A stretch of DNA of 64,000 nt, taken from the NCBI RefSeq assembly GCF_027912495.1, contig NZ_CP115463.1, positions 2,565,501 to 2,629,500 of the forward strand, given 5' to 3'. The translations under genes and the position numbers were made by a program. The notes under the pieces were generated by a model. That model saw nothing but the letters and a program-made list of their open reading frames with translations, had not been told where the DNA came from and did not search any database. Shown in pieces: positions 42,913 through 53,039 of this stretch (positions are counted from its first letter, which is position 1; each line of letters opens with the position of its first letter). Source of the DNA: Caulobacter sp. NIBR1757. Its GTDB lineage: Bacteria > Pseudomonadota > Alphaproteobacteria > Caulobacterales > Caulobacteraceae.

Positions 42913-45078
42913 CTAGCCCATCGGCCTCTCGGCGCCCTCGACACTCGGGCAGGCCCGCAGCGCCGCGATGATCGTGGTGATGTGGCGGTTGTCCGTTACG
43001 TCCAGGTCGACATCGACGTCGAACACATCCTCCTGCCGATGCGTCATCTTCAGGCCGACGATGTTGCCGCCCGCCTCGCCGATGATGGTGCAAACCTCGC
43101 CGAGCACGCCGGGGGTGTTGAGGATGGTCACCCGCAGCTTGGCCCGGCTGCTGGTGTTGCGTTCGGCTTCCGGGGTCCAGGCGAGATCCCGCCAGCGGTC
43201 GCCCTGGTCCTCGTATTGCGCCAGGGTGCGGCAGTCGATGGTGTGGATGTCCACCTCGTTGACGCCCTCGCGCATGATGCCGACGATGCGGTCGCCGGGC
43301 ACGGGGGTGCAGCAGGGCATGAAGTGCAGGGTCACGCCGGGGGCGAGACCCGCGCCGCGCACGAAGATGCGGGATTCCTTGCCGTCGTCGATGGCGCGGC
43401 GGGCGACGGCGGCGGCGCGGGCGGTGTCGTCCATGCCCGGGAAGACCACCTCCATCACCTGCATCGGGGTGATGCGGCCGCGGCCGATGGCGTCATAGAG
43501 GTCGTCGTCGGTCGGCACGTCCAGGCGCTCCAGCGCCGGGCGCAGGGAGACGCCGGTGCGGCTCTTGCCGACCCGCTCGAAGGCCTGGAACAGGGCCGCC
43601 TTGCCGAGACGCAGGAACTCTTCCTTCTCGGTCTGGCGGATGTGGCGGCGGATGGCGCTGCGGGCCTTGCCGGTGACCGTCAGGCTGCGCCAGTCGGGCG
43701 GCACGGCCGGCTTGGCGCCCTTGATGATCTCGACCACGTCGCCGTTGACCAGCGGGGTGCGCAGGGGCTTCAGCTCGCCGTTGATCTTGGCCCCGATGGT
43801 GCTGTCGCCGACATCGGTGTGGACGGCATAGGCGAAGTCCAGCGGCATGGCCCCGCGCGGCAGGCTGACCAGCTTGCCCTTCGGGGTGAAGGCGAAGGTC
43901 TGGTCGAGGAACATCTCCAGCTTGGCGTGCTCGACCAGGTCCTCGGCGTCGCCGCCGTGTTCGAGCACGGCGACCAGCTGGCGCAGGTTGGACAGCGGAT
44001 CGCGGCCGCCCTCGGCCTCCATGTGCTCGGCGTCGAAGCCGTAGGACTTGTTCTTGTAGCGCCAGTGGGCCGCGACGCCGTCCTCGGCCACCCGGTCCAT
44101 GGCCTCGGTGCGGATCTGCATCTCGATCCGCATGCCCTTGGGGCCGATCACCGTGGTGTGGATCGAGCGGTAGTTGTTGCGCTTGGGGGTCGAGATGAAG
44201 TCCTTGAACCGCTCCGGCACGCAGGGCCAGGCGCGGTGGATCAGTCCGAGCGCCCGGTAGCAGTCGGCCTCGGAGTCGACGATGACGCGGAAGGCGTAGA
44301 TGTCGCTGAGCTGGGAGAAGCCGACCGATTTGCGCTGCAGTTTGCGCCAGATCGAGAAGGGATGCTTCTCGCGGCCGAACACGCGGGTGGCGATGCCGTC
44401 GGCCTCCAGCAGGCGGGCGACATCATTGCTGACCGTCATCACCGCCTTGCCCTGCTCGCCGCGCAAGACCTCAAGGCGGCGGATGATTGCGGTGCGGGCC
44501 ATCGGGTTGAGCTGTTCGAAGGCCAGTTCCTCCAGCTCCGAACAGATGCGGTGACAGCCGATGTTGCGGGCCAGCGGGGCGTAGATTTCCAGCGTCTCGC
44601 GGGCGATGCGCTCGCGCTTGGCCGGCTTGGCGATGAAGTGCAGCGTCCGCATGTTGTGCAGACGGTCGGCCAGTTTCACCAGCAGGACGCGGACGTCCTT
44701 GGAGATGGCCAGGATGAACTTGCGCAGGTTCTCGGCCTGGCGGGCGTAGTCGGCGGTCAGCTCCAGCTTGGAAAGCTTGGTGACCCCCTCGACCAGCTCG
44801 GCGACCTCGGCCCCGAACAGGTTCTCGATGTCCTGGCGCGTCGCCGAGGTGTCCTCGATGACGTCGTGCAGCAGGGCGGTGATGATCGAGGCGGTGTCGA
44901 GGCGGTATTCGGTGAGGATGCCGGCGACTTCGACGGGATGGGCGAAATAGGGATCGCCGCTGGCCCGGGTCTGCGATCCGTGCATGCGGACGGCGTAGAC
45001 ATAGGCCTTGTTGAGCAGCGCCTCGTCGGCGTCGGGCTCGTAGGCGCGGACGCGCTCAATGAGCTCGTACTGGCGCAT
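42913..45078 (-). CDS. spoT: Bifunctional (p)ppGpp synthetase/hydrolase (RelA/SpoT)
   Basis: The single long RSH enzyme expected for an alphaproteobacterium; it makes and degrades the stringent alarmone (p)ppGpp. It has 721 residues: an HD hydrolase domain with HDVIED (DPYFAHPVEVAGILTEYRLD upstream), a synthetase domain (SDIYAFRVIVDSEADCYRAL, KRNNYRSIHTTVIGPKGM), a TGS domain (FTPKGKLVSLPRGAMPLDFA) and a C-terminal ACT domain (RVTILNTPGVLGEVCTIIGE). Both active sites look intact. The ATG at 45078 is used; the frame stays open upstream to the rpoZ stop without another start codon. It follows rpoZ. Confidence 0.96.
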   Translation of the reverse strand: MRQYELIERVRAYEPDADEALLNKAYVYAVRMHGSQTRASGDPYFAHPVEVAGILTEYRLDTASIITALLHDVIEDTSATRQDIENLFGAEVAELVEGVTKLSKLELTADYARQAENLRKFILAISKDVRVLLVKLADRLHNMRTLHFIAKPAKRERIARETLEIYAPLARNIGCHRICSELEELAFEQLNPMARTAIIRRLEVLRGEQGKAVMTVSNDVARLLEADGIATRVFGREKHPFSIWRKLQRKSVGFSQLSDIYAFRVIVDSEADCYRALGLIHRAWPCVPERFKDFISTPKRNNYRSIHTTVIGPKGMRIEMQIRTEAMDRVAEDGVAAHWRYKNKSYGFDAEHMEAEGGRDPLSNLRQLVAVLEHGGDAEDLVEHAKLEMFLDQTFAFTPKGKLVSLPRGAMPLDFAYAVHTDVGDSTIGAKINGELKPLRTPLVNGDVVEIIKGAKPAVPPDWRSLTVTGKARSAIRRHIRQTEKEEFLRLGKAALFQAFERVGKSRTGVSLRPALERLDVPTDDDLYDAIGRGRITPMQVMEVVFPGMDDTARAAAVARRAIDDGKESRIFVRGAGLAPGVTLHFMPCCTPVPGDRIVGIMREGVNEVDIHTIDCRTLAQYEDQGDRWRDLAWTPEAERNTSSRAKLRVTILNTPGVLGEVCTIIGEAGGNIVGLKMTHRQEDVFDVDVDLDVTDNRHITTIIAALRACPSVEGAERPMG

Positions 45079-45197
45079 GTATTTGGGCCGGGCGGCGACC
45101 TTCTGGGCCGCCGTCGGCTCCGGTGCAGGAGGCGTGGTCGATGGGGAGGCGACCTCTTCGGCCGCCTCCAGAATGAGGGGTTCTGCGCCTTCGGGGC

Positions 45198-45557
45198 TCA
45201 GTACCGCTCCTCCTGACCGCCATCGCGGTCGCTTTGCAGCGCGCGGATCAGTTCCGCCTCGCTCATCTGCATGTGGGTCGGATCCGACAGCAGGGCGACG
45301 GTTTCCGCCTCTTCCTCGGCCTCGGTCCGCTCATCGACGCGTTGCAGCGTGGTGATCAGATGTTCCTTCAGGCCCTCGTTATCGACCACGTCATCGGCGA
45401 TCTCGCGCAGGGCGACGACGGGGTTCTTATCGTTGTCGCGATCGACCATCAGGGCCGCGCCGGCCGAGATGCCCCGGGCGCGATGGGCGGCCAGCAGGAC
45501 CAGACCAAAGCGGTTGGGAACTTTCTCGATGCAGTCTTCGACGGTGACGCGGGCCAT
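45198..45557 (-). CDS. rpoZ: RNA polymerase omega subunit
   Basis: The small subunit that stabilises RNA polymerase and helps bind ppGpp. It has 119 residues. [20 protein letters not shown] and [13 protein letters not shown] are the omega signature; the C-terminal half is acidic and of low complexity, as in other alphaproteobacteria. It lies directly upstream of spoT, the conserved rpoZ-spoT pair. Confidence 0.95.
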   Translation of the reverse strand: MARVTVEDCIEKVPNRFGLVLLAAHRARGISAGAALMVDRDNDKNPVVALREIADDVVDNEGLKEHLITTLQRVDERTEAEEEAETVALLSDPTHMQMSEAELIRALQSDRDGGQEERY

Positions 45558-45641
45558 GGATTCTCTCAGCGGTGCCGGTAGGAACCGGGCTACATAGTGT
45601 TTTGCGCGCTATTGTGCAACGCCGCAAGACAACTGCACGTC

Positions 45642-45796
45642 CCTTCTCCCGCTTGTCGGGAGAAGGTGGCCGGCGAAGCCGGTCGGATGAGGGCAGCGCC
45701 GGCCGACGACGCCCTGCCCTCGCCAACCTTCAATCGCTGGCGCCGCCCTCATCCGACCCCTTCGGGGCCACCTTCTCCCGACAAGCGGGAGAAGGG
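45642..45796. repeat. Dispersed inverted-repeat element, family A, copy 2
   Basis: The same CCTTCTCCCGCTTGTCGGGA left end as at 96 and the same right end. The inner arm GGTCGGATGAGGGC is matched by GCCCTCATCCGAC. The right arm overlaps the 3' end of folK and supplies its last codons and stop. Confidence 0.88.
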
Positions 45797-46305
45797 ATCG
45801 GATAGGCGTCGGCCCCCACGCTGGCGGTCAAAGCCAGCGCTTCCGCCTTCCCCCCAGAGACCGGATGCCTCCACCGCGGCGCAATATCGGCCAGCGGTCC
45901 CATGACGAATCGCCGCTCATGCGCCCTCGGGTGCGGCACCTGCACCCCGCCCTCCCCGACCACCGCCCGGCCATGGGCGATCAGGTCCAGATCCAGCGTG
46001 CGCGGCGCATTCGCCACATGCCGCACCCGGCCGAAGTCCGCCTCGATGGCATGCAGGGCGCTGAGCGTCGCCGCCACGCCCAACCCCGTCTCGACAATGA
46101 CGACGCCGTTCGTATAGGCAGGCATCGCCGGATCGGGCCAGGCGGCGGAACGCCACCAGCCCGATCTGGCGACCACGGTCAGGCCGTGGGCGGCAAACGC
46201 TTCGAGCGCCGCCTCCAGCAGGGCCGGAACGTCGGGATAGTCGCCGGGAAGATTGCTCCCGAGGGCGACGATCACGGCGTCATCGAAGTTCGATATTTCA
46301 TCCAT
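45730..46305 (-). CDS. folK: 2-amino-4-hydroxy-6-hydroxymethyldihydropteridine pyrophosphokinase
   Basis: Pyrophosphorylates the pterin precursor in folate synthesis. It has 191 residues. VIVALGSNLPGDYPDVPALL, the conserved RWRS-type block (SGWWRSAAW), NAPRTLDLDLIAHG and VPHPRAHERRFVMGPLADIAP are all family motifs. The last 23 residues (PIPSPACREKVAPKGSDEGG and on) are translated from the dispersed repeat element at 45642-45796, so the normal C-terminus has been replaced or extended. The start is 24 bases from the start of the divergent NYN gene. Confidence 0.92.
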   Translation of the reverse strand: MDEISNFDDAVIVALGSNLPGDYPDVPALLEAALEAFAAHGLTVVARSGWWRSAAWPDPAMPAYTNGVVIVETGLGVAATLSALHAIEADFGRVRHVANAPRTLDLDLIAHGRAVVGEGGVQVPHPRAHERRFVMGPLADIAPRWRHPVSGGKAEALALTASVGADAYPIPSPACREKVAPKGSDEGGASD

Positions 46306-46329
46306 TGCTTGTTTTGGGGAATTGAAACC

Positions 46330-46935
46330 GTGACCTTTTATCCGACCGAGAAGCTGGCCCTGTTTATCGACGGGGCCAATTTCTATTCCCAGGCCAAGGC
46401 CCTGGGCTTCGACATCGACTACCGCAAGCTGCTGGACGAGTTCCGCCGGCGCGGGGTGCTGATCCGGGCCTACTACTACACCGCCATCGTCGAGGGCGAC
46501 GACTACTCGCCGATCAAGCCGCTGGTCGACTGGCTCGACTACAACGGCTTCACCCTGGTGACCAAGACGGCCCGCAAGTTCGTCGACGCCCAGGGCCGCG
46601 ACCGCTGGCGCGGCGACATGGATGTCGAGATTGCCGTCGGCATGATGGAGATGGCCGAGGCCGCCGACCACCTGGTGCTGTTCAGCGGCGACGGCGATTT
46701 CCGGGCGGTGGTCGAGGCGGTGCAGCGCAAGGGCGTGCGGGTCAGCGTCGTCTCGACGGTGAAGAGCCAGCCGCCGATGATCAGCGACGACCTGCGCCGC
46801 CAGGCCGACCACTTCATCGACCTCGCCGACCTCGGCGACATCATCGGCCGCCCCTCGCGCGGCCCGGCGCCCCGTAGCGGTGGCGGCTACGACAACCGCA
46901 CCCGCGCCGAGATCGAGGCCGAGGACGAACTGTAA
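46330..46935 (+). CDS. NYN-domain protein (LabA/DUF88 family)
   Basis: A 201-residue PIN-like protein, probably a ribonuclease. It begins with LALFIDGANFYSQAKALGFD, which holds the first catalytic aspartate. GDMDVEIAVGMMEMAE and LVLFSGDGDFRAVVEAVQ carry the others. VSVVSTVKSQPPMISDDLRR closes the domain, and a Gly/Arg-rich tail follows. The start is a GTG. Its RNA target is not known. Confidence 0.9.
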   Translation: MTFYPTEKLALFIDGANFYSQAKALGFDIDYRKLLDEFRRRGVLIRAYYYTAIVEGDDYSPIKPLVDWLDYNGFTLVTKTARKFVDAQGRDRWRGDMDVEIAVGMMEMAEAADHLVLFSGDGDFRAVVEAVQRKGVRVSVVSTVKSQPPMISDDLRRQADHFIDLADLGDIIGRPSRGPAPRSGGGYDNRTRAEIEAEDEL

Positions 46936-46946
46936 CTCTCAAAATT

Positions 46947-47066
46947 CCGATCATCCCGACGAAAGTCGGGACCCAGTGTCCGCCTGCGGCGCCGGGCTGG
47001 TGCTAATCAGAGCCGAAGCCTCAAACGACTTGCCAACTGGGTCCCGACTTTCGTCGGGATGATCGG
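46947..47066. repeat. Dispersed inverted-repeat element, family B
   Basis: Same CCGATCATCCCGACGAAAGT left arm and complementary right arm as at 39432, and a related centre (CAGAGC..GACTTGCCAACTGGGTCCC). It lies between the NYN gene and the uracil-DNA glycosylase gene. Confidence 0.88.
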
Positions 47067-47112
47067 GGTTGGGGCGGGAGTGGGAAGTTTCCGACTCGCG
47101 CTAGGAAACGCC

Positions 47113-47760
47113 ATGCCTGCTGTTGACCTCACCTCCCCAGAACCCCCGCGCGACTGCCCGCTCTGTCCGCGCCTGGTCGAGTACCGGCGGGAGAACCAGC
47201 GCAAGGAGCCGACCTGGTACAACGGCCCGGCCCCGTCGTTCGGCGACTGGGACGGTCGGCTGATGGTCGCCGGCCTCGCCCCTGGCCGCACCGGGGCCAA
47301 CCGCACGGGTCGTCCCTTCACCGGCGACCACGCCGGCTGGCTGCTCTACGACACGCTGAAGAAGACCGGCTTCGCCACCGGGACCTACGAGGCGCGGCCG
47401 GACGACTCGCTGCAGCTGGTCGATTGCATGATCACCAATGCCGTCCGCTGCGCCCCGCCGTTGAACAAGCCGGAGACCAGCGAGGAAAAGACCTGCCGGC
47501 CGTTCTTCGTGAACACCCTGGCCGCCATGCCTAACCTGAAGGTCATCGTCACCCTGGGCGACGTCTCCCGCCGCAGCCTCTTGAGGGCCCTGAACCTCAA
47601 GGGCTCGACCGGCGCCCCCGGCCACGGCTCGGAGTTCGATGCCGGGCCCTACCGGGTGATCAACAGCTACCACTGCTCACGGCTGAACACGAACACCGGG
47701 CGGCTGACGCCGGCGATGTTCGAGGACATCTTCAAGCGGGTGCGCGAGTTGATCGACTAG
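47113..47760 (+). CDS. Uracil-DNA glycosylase, family 5 (UdgB) type
   Basis: Excises uracil and some other deaminated bases from DNA. It has 215 residues. Cysteines in CPLCPRLVEYR and MITNAVRCAPP, with others nearby, suit the iron-sulphur cluster of this group. GLAPGRTGANRTGRPFTGD is the family-5 version of motif A (no polar catalytic Asp/Asn at the usual place), and INSYHCSRLNTNTGRLT is motif B. The ATG at 47113 follows AGGAAA; the longer frame is repeat-derived. Confidence 0.9.
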   Translation: MPAVDLTSPEPPRDCPLCPRLVEYRRENQRKEPTWYNGPAPSFGDWDGRLMVAGLAPGRTGANRTGRPFTGDHAGWLLYDTLKKTGFATGTYEARPDDSLQLVDCMITNAVRCAPPLNKPETSEEKTCRPFFVNTLAAMPNLKVIVTLGDVSRRSLLRALNLKGSTGAPGHGSEFDAGPYRVINSYHCSRLNTNTGRLTPAMFEDIFKRVRELID

Positions 47761-47773
47761 GACCAGCAGGCCT

Positions 47774-49435
47774 TCAGAAACCGATCTGCCGCTTGAGCTG
47801 CTGTTCCCAGGCATAGCGCTGCTGCTGGGCGCCATAGGTTCCCTGGGCTGCCCCGATCGGCGCGGCCCAGTTTCCCTGGGCGCCGTTCAGGGCCGAGGTG
47901 CTGGCGTTGTACTGCACCCGGGCGGTCGCCGCCGGGTCTCGCCACAGGCGGTCGGTCGCCGACTGGATCACCGAGCTGCTCACGCCCACGCGGCGGGCGG
48001 TCGGGATCTCTTCCTGGCTGGTGATGCCGCAACGTTCATAATAGGCGCGGACACGGTCGTCGCCGAGCTCGAACACCCCGCGGCGCAGTTCCCAGTTGCA
48101 GGGGTCGCGGTTGAACAGGGCCTGCAACCTCGCCCGCTCCGCGTCCGACTTCTGGCGGGCCTCCTCCGCCAGGCGAGCCCGCTCGGCCGCCGCGCGAGCC
48201 TGACGCTCGGCATTGGCCTGGCGAAGGGCCGCGTCCCGGGCGCGCTCCCGCTGGTCATAGATCCGGTAGGCGCCCGCAGCCGTGCGCTCGTTGGTCAGCC
48301 CCATCGGATCGGGCGCCAGGGTCGTCCTGGCCAGGACGTTCCACTGCCCCGAGGCCGGCTCCTTGACCGCCACCCGGTCCCAGCGGATCGCCAGCCCGGC
48401 ATAGCGGGGCAGGCTTGAAGCCCGGCCAAGAACGCTGGCCAGGGATCCGGTTCCGTAGGCGACCTCGAACCCCTCGCCGCGCGGATAGACGATGGCCCAG
48501 CCGACCGCCGTCGTGCCGAGGCCGTTCGTGTCCCCCGGCAGCAGCATGACGCCGATGGCCCCGGGCGGCAGCGGCATGACCACGCCGCTGGTGTCCAGCG
48601 GCAGGTAGAGCAGGCTGGTCGAGCGTCCGATGATGGTGCTTTTCTGGGTGTCCGACTGCGGCAGGTCCGGATGCTGCAGTTGCATCAGCGACACCACGGC
48701 GTCGCGGCCGCGCCCGAACAGGAAGATGCGGCTCATCACCGGCGAGATCGGCTCTCCGGCCATGCTGAGCATCTGGCTCTTGTCGATCGCCCGGTGGACG
48801 ACGATGGCGTTGTCGCCATAGCGCTCCACCGCCCAGTTCAGGCCCCTCTCCCAGATGATGTGGCCCATCTGGTTCGACTGCAGATCGGGATTCATCGACA
48901 GGCCGAAGGCCTCGATATCCTTGACCGTCGTCATCGCCGAGGTGATCAGCCCGACCCGGCGCATCAAGGCCTGTCCGGGCGGCTCACTGCCTTCTCCGAC
49001 CACGACCTTCAGATGGCCGCGCCCGCCGGGCAGGACATGGAACCGGCTGTAGGCCAGCCGGGGGCCTGGCCCCTTGCCATGCATGTAGACGTGCCAGCCG
49101 TTGGCGTGGTCCGCCCCGCCGCCCAGCTTGCGCACCTCGACCAGAGAATGGGCGCTGCTCAGGGGGATGATCGTGTTGTAGCGCTCCGGAATCAGCACCT
49201 TGCCGGCCGCGTCCTTCAGGCCGCGCTTGTCGCCGGCATGATGCGGCACACCCTTTTCGATCCAGCAGGCCGTCGAGATCATCTGCAGGTCCACCGGCTC
49301 CGACCCGCCGAAGGCGATGACCTTGGGATTATCCGTCCGCTTGTGTTTGTCGCATTTGACGGACTGGGCCTGCGCCCGTCCGAACGCCAGGACCGAAACA
49401 ACGCCCACGAGAAAAACCAGGGAAGACCAACGCAT
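47774..49435 (-). CDS. Large exported protein of unknown function
   Basis: A 553-residue protein. A signal peptide follows the start MRWSSLVFLVGVVSVLAFGR, with cleavage after AQA. AAGKVLIPERYNTIIPL resembles one WG-type beta repeat. The middle is a beta-rich region without known motifs. Around 400-440 a long charged helix (Ala/Arg/Glu-rich, AAERARLAEEARQKSDAERA) looks like a coiled coil. A small domain with two cysteines (FNRDPCNWELRRG, YYERCGITS) follows, then a Gln/Ala-rich end. No family is recognised. It has no evident operon partner. Confidence 0.75.
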   Translation of the reverse strand: MRWSSLVFLVGVVSVLAFGRAQAQSVKCDKHKRTDNPKVIAFGGSEPVDLQMISTACWIEKGVPHHAGDKRGLKDAAGKVLIPERYNTIIPLSSAHSLVEVRKLGGGADHANGWHVYMHGKGPGPRLAYSRFHVLPGGRGHLKVVVGEGSEPPGQALMRRVGLITSAMTTVKDIEAFGLSMNPDLQSNQMGHIIWERGLNWAVERYGDNAIVVHRAIDKSQMLSMAGEPISPVMSRIFLFGRGRDAVVSLMQLQHPDLPQSDTQKSTIIGRSTSLLYLPLDTSGVVMPLPPGAIGVMLLPGDTNGLGTTAVGWAIVYPRGEGFEVAYGTGSLASVLGRASSLPRYAGLAIRWDRVAVKEPASGQWNVLARTTLAPDPMGLTNERTAAGAYRIYDQRERARDAALRQANAERQARAAAERARLAEEARQKSDAERARLQALFNRDPCNWELRRGVFELGDDRVRAYYERCGITSQEEIPTARRVGVSSSVIQSATDRLWRDPAATARVQYNASTSALNGAQGNWAAPIGAAQGTYGAQQQRYAWEQQLKRQIGF

Positions 49436-49528
49436 AAGCACGAAAACTCCAGGATGGAGCCCATGCTGGCAGCAAGACCGCAGGTCGATCATCCCCAATT
49501 AGGGTGGCGAGGACCAGGCCCGGCGCGC

Positions 49529-49999
49529 TCAGCCGTGGTCCTTGAGCAGCCGCGCCTTGTCCCGCTGCCAGTCACGCTCAGCCGAGGCTTCGCGCTTGTC
49601 GTGCAGCTTCTTGCCCTTGGCCAGGCACAGTTCCAGCTTCGCCAGGCCCTTCTCGTTCCAGTACAGCTTGGTCGGGATGATCGTCCGCCCCTCCCGCTGC
49701 ACCGCCCCGATCAGCTTGTCGATCTGCTTGCTCTTCAGCAGCAGCTTCCGGGGCCGCCGGGGCTCATGGTTGAAGCGATTGCCGCCGGCATAGGGCGGGA
49801 TGTCGGCGTTGATCAGCACGATGGCGTTGTTTTCGACCGCCGCATAGGACTCGGCGATGTTGGCGCGGCCGTTGCGCAAGGACTTCACCTCGGTGCCGAG
49901 CAGCATGATGCCGGCCTCGATCGGATCCTCGAGGAAGTAGTCGAACTTCGCGCGCCGGTTCTCGGCGATCAGCCCGCCGCTGGTTGCCTTGGAGGCCAT
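49529..49999 (-). CDS. smpB: SsrA-binding protein
   Basis: Binds tmRNA and brings it to stalled ribosomes. It has 156 residues. [39 protein letters not shown] and the C-terminal [20 protein letters not shown] are hallmarks. Its start overlaps the dapA stop by one base, and so it probably depends on dapA translation. The tmRNA gene is not in this window. Confidence 0.97.
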   Translation of the reverse strand: MASKATSGGLIAENRRAKFDYFLEDPIEAGIMLLGTEVKSLRNGRANIAESYAAVENNAIVLINADIPPYAGGNRFNHEPRRPRKLLLKSKQIDKLIGAVQREGRTIIPTKLYWNEKGLAKLELCLAKGKKLHDKREASAERDWQRDKARLLKDHG

Positions 50000-50883
50000 C
50001 AGAGCACGCCGGCGGCGCGCATCGCGTCGAGGACCTGGACGCGGGCGGCTTCCGAACAGGGGCTGATCGGCAGGCGGCACTCTTCCGAACACAGGCCAAG
50101 CGTCGCCAGCGCAAACTTGGTCGGGCTGGGCGAAGCGTCGGCGAACAGCGCCTTGTGCAGCAGGATCAGCCGGTCCTGCCAGTAGCGGGCGGTTTCGAAA
50201 TCGCCCTTCAGACAGGCGTTGTACATGGTGGCGCAGGCTTCCGGCGCGACGTTGACGGTCACCGAGATACAGCCATGGCCGCCCTGCGCGACATAACCGA
50301 CGCCGTTGGGATCATCGCCCGACAGCATGACCCATTCCTCGCCGCAGGTGACGCGCTGCTGCGACATCCGGCCGATATCGCCCGAGGCGTCCTTGATGCC
50401 GATGATGTTGGGCAGTTTGGACAGCCGCTCCAGCACCTCGTTGGACATGTCCGAACCGGTGCGGCTGGGCACGTTGTAGACGATGATCGGCAGCTGCACG
50501 GCGTCGTTGATCGCCTTGTAGTGCTGGTAGATGCCTTCCTGGCTGGGACGATTGTAGTAGGGCGAGACGATCAGGGCGGCGTCGGCGCCGACCGCCTTGG
50601 CATGCTGGGCCAGCTCGATAGCCTCGGCCGTCGAGTTGCTGCCGGCCCCGGCGATGACCGGCACCCGGCCACGCGCCGTCTGGATGCACAATTCGACGAC
50701 CCGCCGGTGCTCCTCATGGCTGAGGGTGGCGGTCTCGCCGGTGGTGCCGACCGGCACCAGCCCGTGCACGCCGCCGGCGATCTGGCGCTCGACCAGCGCG
50801 ACGAAGGCCGTCTCGTCGATCTCGCCGTTGCGGAACGGGGTCACCAGGGCGGGAAGGACGCCCTTGAAGGGGGATTGGAACAT
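49999..50883 (-). CDS. dapA: 4-hydroxy-tetrahydrodipicolinate synthase
   Basis: Condenses pyruvate with aspartate semialdehyde in lysine and diaminopimelate synthesis. It has 294 residues and a TIM barrel. [17 protein letters not shown], the tyrosine in [15 protein letters not shown] and the Schiff-base lysine in [13 protein letters not shown] are present. The start [17 protein letters not shown] is the family start. It is divergent from the lytic transglycosylase gene, 122 bases away. Confidence 0.96.
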   Translation of the reverse strand: MFQSPFKGVLPALVTPFRNGEIDETAFVALVERQIAGGVHGLVPVGTTGETATLSHEEHRRVVELCIQTARGRVPVIAGAGSNSTAEAIELAQHAKAVGADAALIVSPYYNRPSQEGIYQHYKAINDAVQLPIIVYNVPSRTGSDMSNEVLERLSKLPNIIGIKDASGDIGRMSQQRVTCGEEWVMLSGDDPNGVGYVAQGGHGCISVTVNVAPEACATMYNACLKGDFETARYWQDRLILLHKALFADASPSPTKFALATLGLCSEECRLPISPCSEAARVQVLDAMRAAGVL

Positions 50884-51005
50884 GGCGTGTAAAAAGGCCG
50901 TCAGATCGCCGCAACAGCTTGCGGCCATGGATTGGGGGCGGACAATATGAGCGGCCCTGTTGCTTCGCAATGGGCGGGGGTCGTGATTGTTCCGGAGGGT
51001 TTCGG

Positions 51006-53039
51006 TTGAGGATCGGCGCAGGCAAGGTCTGGCTGGCGGGCGGCGGCGCGATATTGGCGCTGACCATGGCCGGCTCGGCGTTGACCCAGGCCCCTGCCCG
51101 GCTGACCGCGCCCGCCCTGCCCGGCTACGAGATGGCCGGCGAGGGTGACGCCCAGTACCTCTCCATGGCCTTCGCGGCCGCCAAGGCCGGCGACGGGGCC
51201 CAGGTGCGCACCGCCATCAGCGGCATCAACAATCCCCTGGCCCGCAAGATCGCCGTCTGGGCCCTGGCCGACGGCGCGCCGGACAGCATGAGCTTCTTCG
51301 AGGCCGACTCCGCCCGTCGCGACCTCGCCGGCTGGCCCCGCGCGCGCGGCCGCCAGGTCGCCGCCGAGAAACGGCTCGAATCCAGCAACCTGCCGCCCCG
51401 GAAGATCATCGACTGGTTCGGCGGGGCCGAGCCGGTCACGGCCGAGGGCGCCATGGCCCTGGCCGCCGCCCTCAAGGCCACGGGCCGAGAGCCACAGGCC
51501 CGCACCTTGATCCAGCGCTGGTGGACAACCCGGCTGTTCGAGCTCGAGCCTCAGGTCGCCATGCGCACGCGGTTTGGCGCCTATCTGAGCGAGGCCGACA
51601 ACAACGCCCGCGCCGACCTCCTCCTGTGGGGCCCGCAAGGCCCGGCCGCCGAGGACCTGGCCGCCACCCTGACCGGCCCCGAGAAGGCCCTGGCCGAGGC
51701 CCGCATGGCCCTGCGCTCGGGCCGCACCGACGCCGGCGCCCTGGTCGCCGGCCTGACCGCCGAGCAACGCCGCCATCCGGGCTTGATCTGGGAACAGGCG
51801 CTGTACGCCTACAAGCGGGGCCAGACCGCCCTGGCTTTTTCCCTGTCGGACCGCATGACGCCCCCGCCGAATGCGGACGCCGCCGCCCGGATCTGGCCCG
51901 ACAAGCGGCGGATGATCGTCGCCGCCCTGCAGGCGGGCAATCCCCGGGCCGCCTACAACCTCGCCCGCGACTGCGGCATGACCACCGGCGCCGACGCAGC
52001 GGAGGCGGAATTCTACGCCGGCTGGCTGGCCCTGACCAGGCTCGGCGACCCGGCCGGCGCCGAACAGCACTTCGCCCGCCTGGCCGGCGCCGGGGTCTCG
52101 CCGATCACCCAGGGCCGCGCCCTCTACTGGCAGGGCCGCGCCGCCGAGGCGCTGGGCAAGACCGCCGAGGCCCAGGCCTTCTACCGGCAGGGCGCGCGTC
52201 ACCTGACCGTCTTCTACGGCCAGCTGGCCGCCGAGAAGGCCGGCCTGACCACCCTGACCCTGGGCAAGGATCCGCAGATCACCGAGGCCGACCGCAGCCG
52301 CTTCGACGGCCGCGAGATCGTCCGCGCCGCCCGCCTGCTGCAGGACTTCGGCCTGAAGGAGCAGTTCCGCAGCTTCGTTCTGCAGCTCGACGATGTGCTG
52401 CCGACGGCGGGGGAAGCGGCGCTGCTCGTCGACTTCGCCCGCTCGGCCGGCGACCAGGATCTGGGCATGCGGGTGGTGCGCACCGCCGCCCAGCGCGGCG
52501 TCATCATGCCCGAGCGCGGCTATCCCGTGCTGCCGGTGCCGCAGGTTCCCGGCGCCGCCGAGCCGGCCTTCGTGCTCAGCATCGCCCGCCAGGAGAGCAA
52601 CTTCGATCCGAACGCCCGCTCCGGCGCCCGGGCTCTCGGGATGATGCAGCTGCTCGACGGAACGGGGCGCGACACCGCCCGCCTGCTGGGCGAGGACTAT
52701 TCGACCGACCGCCTGTTCGACGGGACCTTCAACATGAAGCTCGGCTCCCGCTATCTGGGCGACATGACCGGAACCTTCGGCGGCAGCTACGCCATGGCCG
52801 CCGCTGGCTACAACGCCGGTCCGGGGCGGCCAGGCCAGTGGGCCGCCAGCTGCGGCGACCCGCGCGCGTCCGACCCGCTGAACTACATCGAATGCATCCC
52901 CTTCAGCGAAACCCGCAACTACGTCATGCGCACGCTGGAAACCATGCAGGTCTACCGCGCCCGCCTGAACGGCGGCGTCACGCCCCTGACCCTGTCGGCC
53001 GATCTTCGGCGCGGCGGTTCCGGTTCGCCGTCGCCATAG
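51006..53039 (+). CDS. Soluble lytic murein transglycosylase
   Basis: Cleaves peptidoglycan glycan strands in the periplasm. It has 677 residues. It starts at a TTG with a GGAGGG ribosome site at the right distance; the N-terminus [20 protein letters not shown] is the export signal. A long helical superhelix (about 30-510) precedes the SLT domain, in which the catalytic glutamate is about E530 in [40 protein letters not shown] and [11 protein letters not shown] follow. It resembles Slt70 in plan. Confidence 0.92.
   Translation: MRIGAGKVWLAGGGAILALTMAGSALTQAPARLTAPALPGYEMAGEGDAQYLSMAFAAAKAGDGAQVRTAISGINNPLARKIAVWALADGAPDSMSFFEADSARRDLAGWPRARGRQVAAEKRLESSNLPPRKIIDWFGGAEPVTAEGAMALAAALKATGREPQARTLIQRWWTTRLFELEPQVAMRTRFGAYLSEADNNARADLLLWGPQGPAAEDLAATLTGPEKALAEARMALRSGRTDAGALVAGLTAEQRRHPGLIWEQALYAYKRGQTALAFSLSDRMTPPPNADAAARIWPDKRRMIVAALQAGNPRAAYNLARDCGMTTGADAAEAEFYAGWLALTRLGDPAGAEQHFARLAGAGVSPITQGRALYWQGRAAEALGKTAEAQAFYRQGARHLTVFYGQLAAEKAGLTTLTLGKDPQITEADRSRFDGREIVRAARLLQDFGLKEQFRSFVLQLDDVLPTAGEAALLVDFARSAGDQDLGMRVVRTAAQRGVIMPERGYPVLPVPQVPGAAEPAFVLSIARQESNFDPNARSGARALGMMQLLDGTGRDTARLLGEDYSTDRLFDGTFNMKLGSRYLGDMTGTFGGSYAMAAAGYNAGPGRPGQWAASCGDPRASDPLNYIECIPFSETRNYVMRTLETMQVYRARLNGGVTPLTLSADLRRGGSGSPSP

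Noticed and set aside
42859..45216. A 785-codon open frame on the plus strand opposite spoT
   Set aside because: It is the antisense of a well-matched RelA/SpoT gene; its translation is low-complexity (His, Asp, Val, Gly, Leu) with no domain. High GC makes long antisense frames common here.
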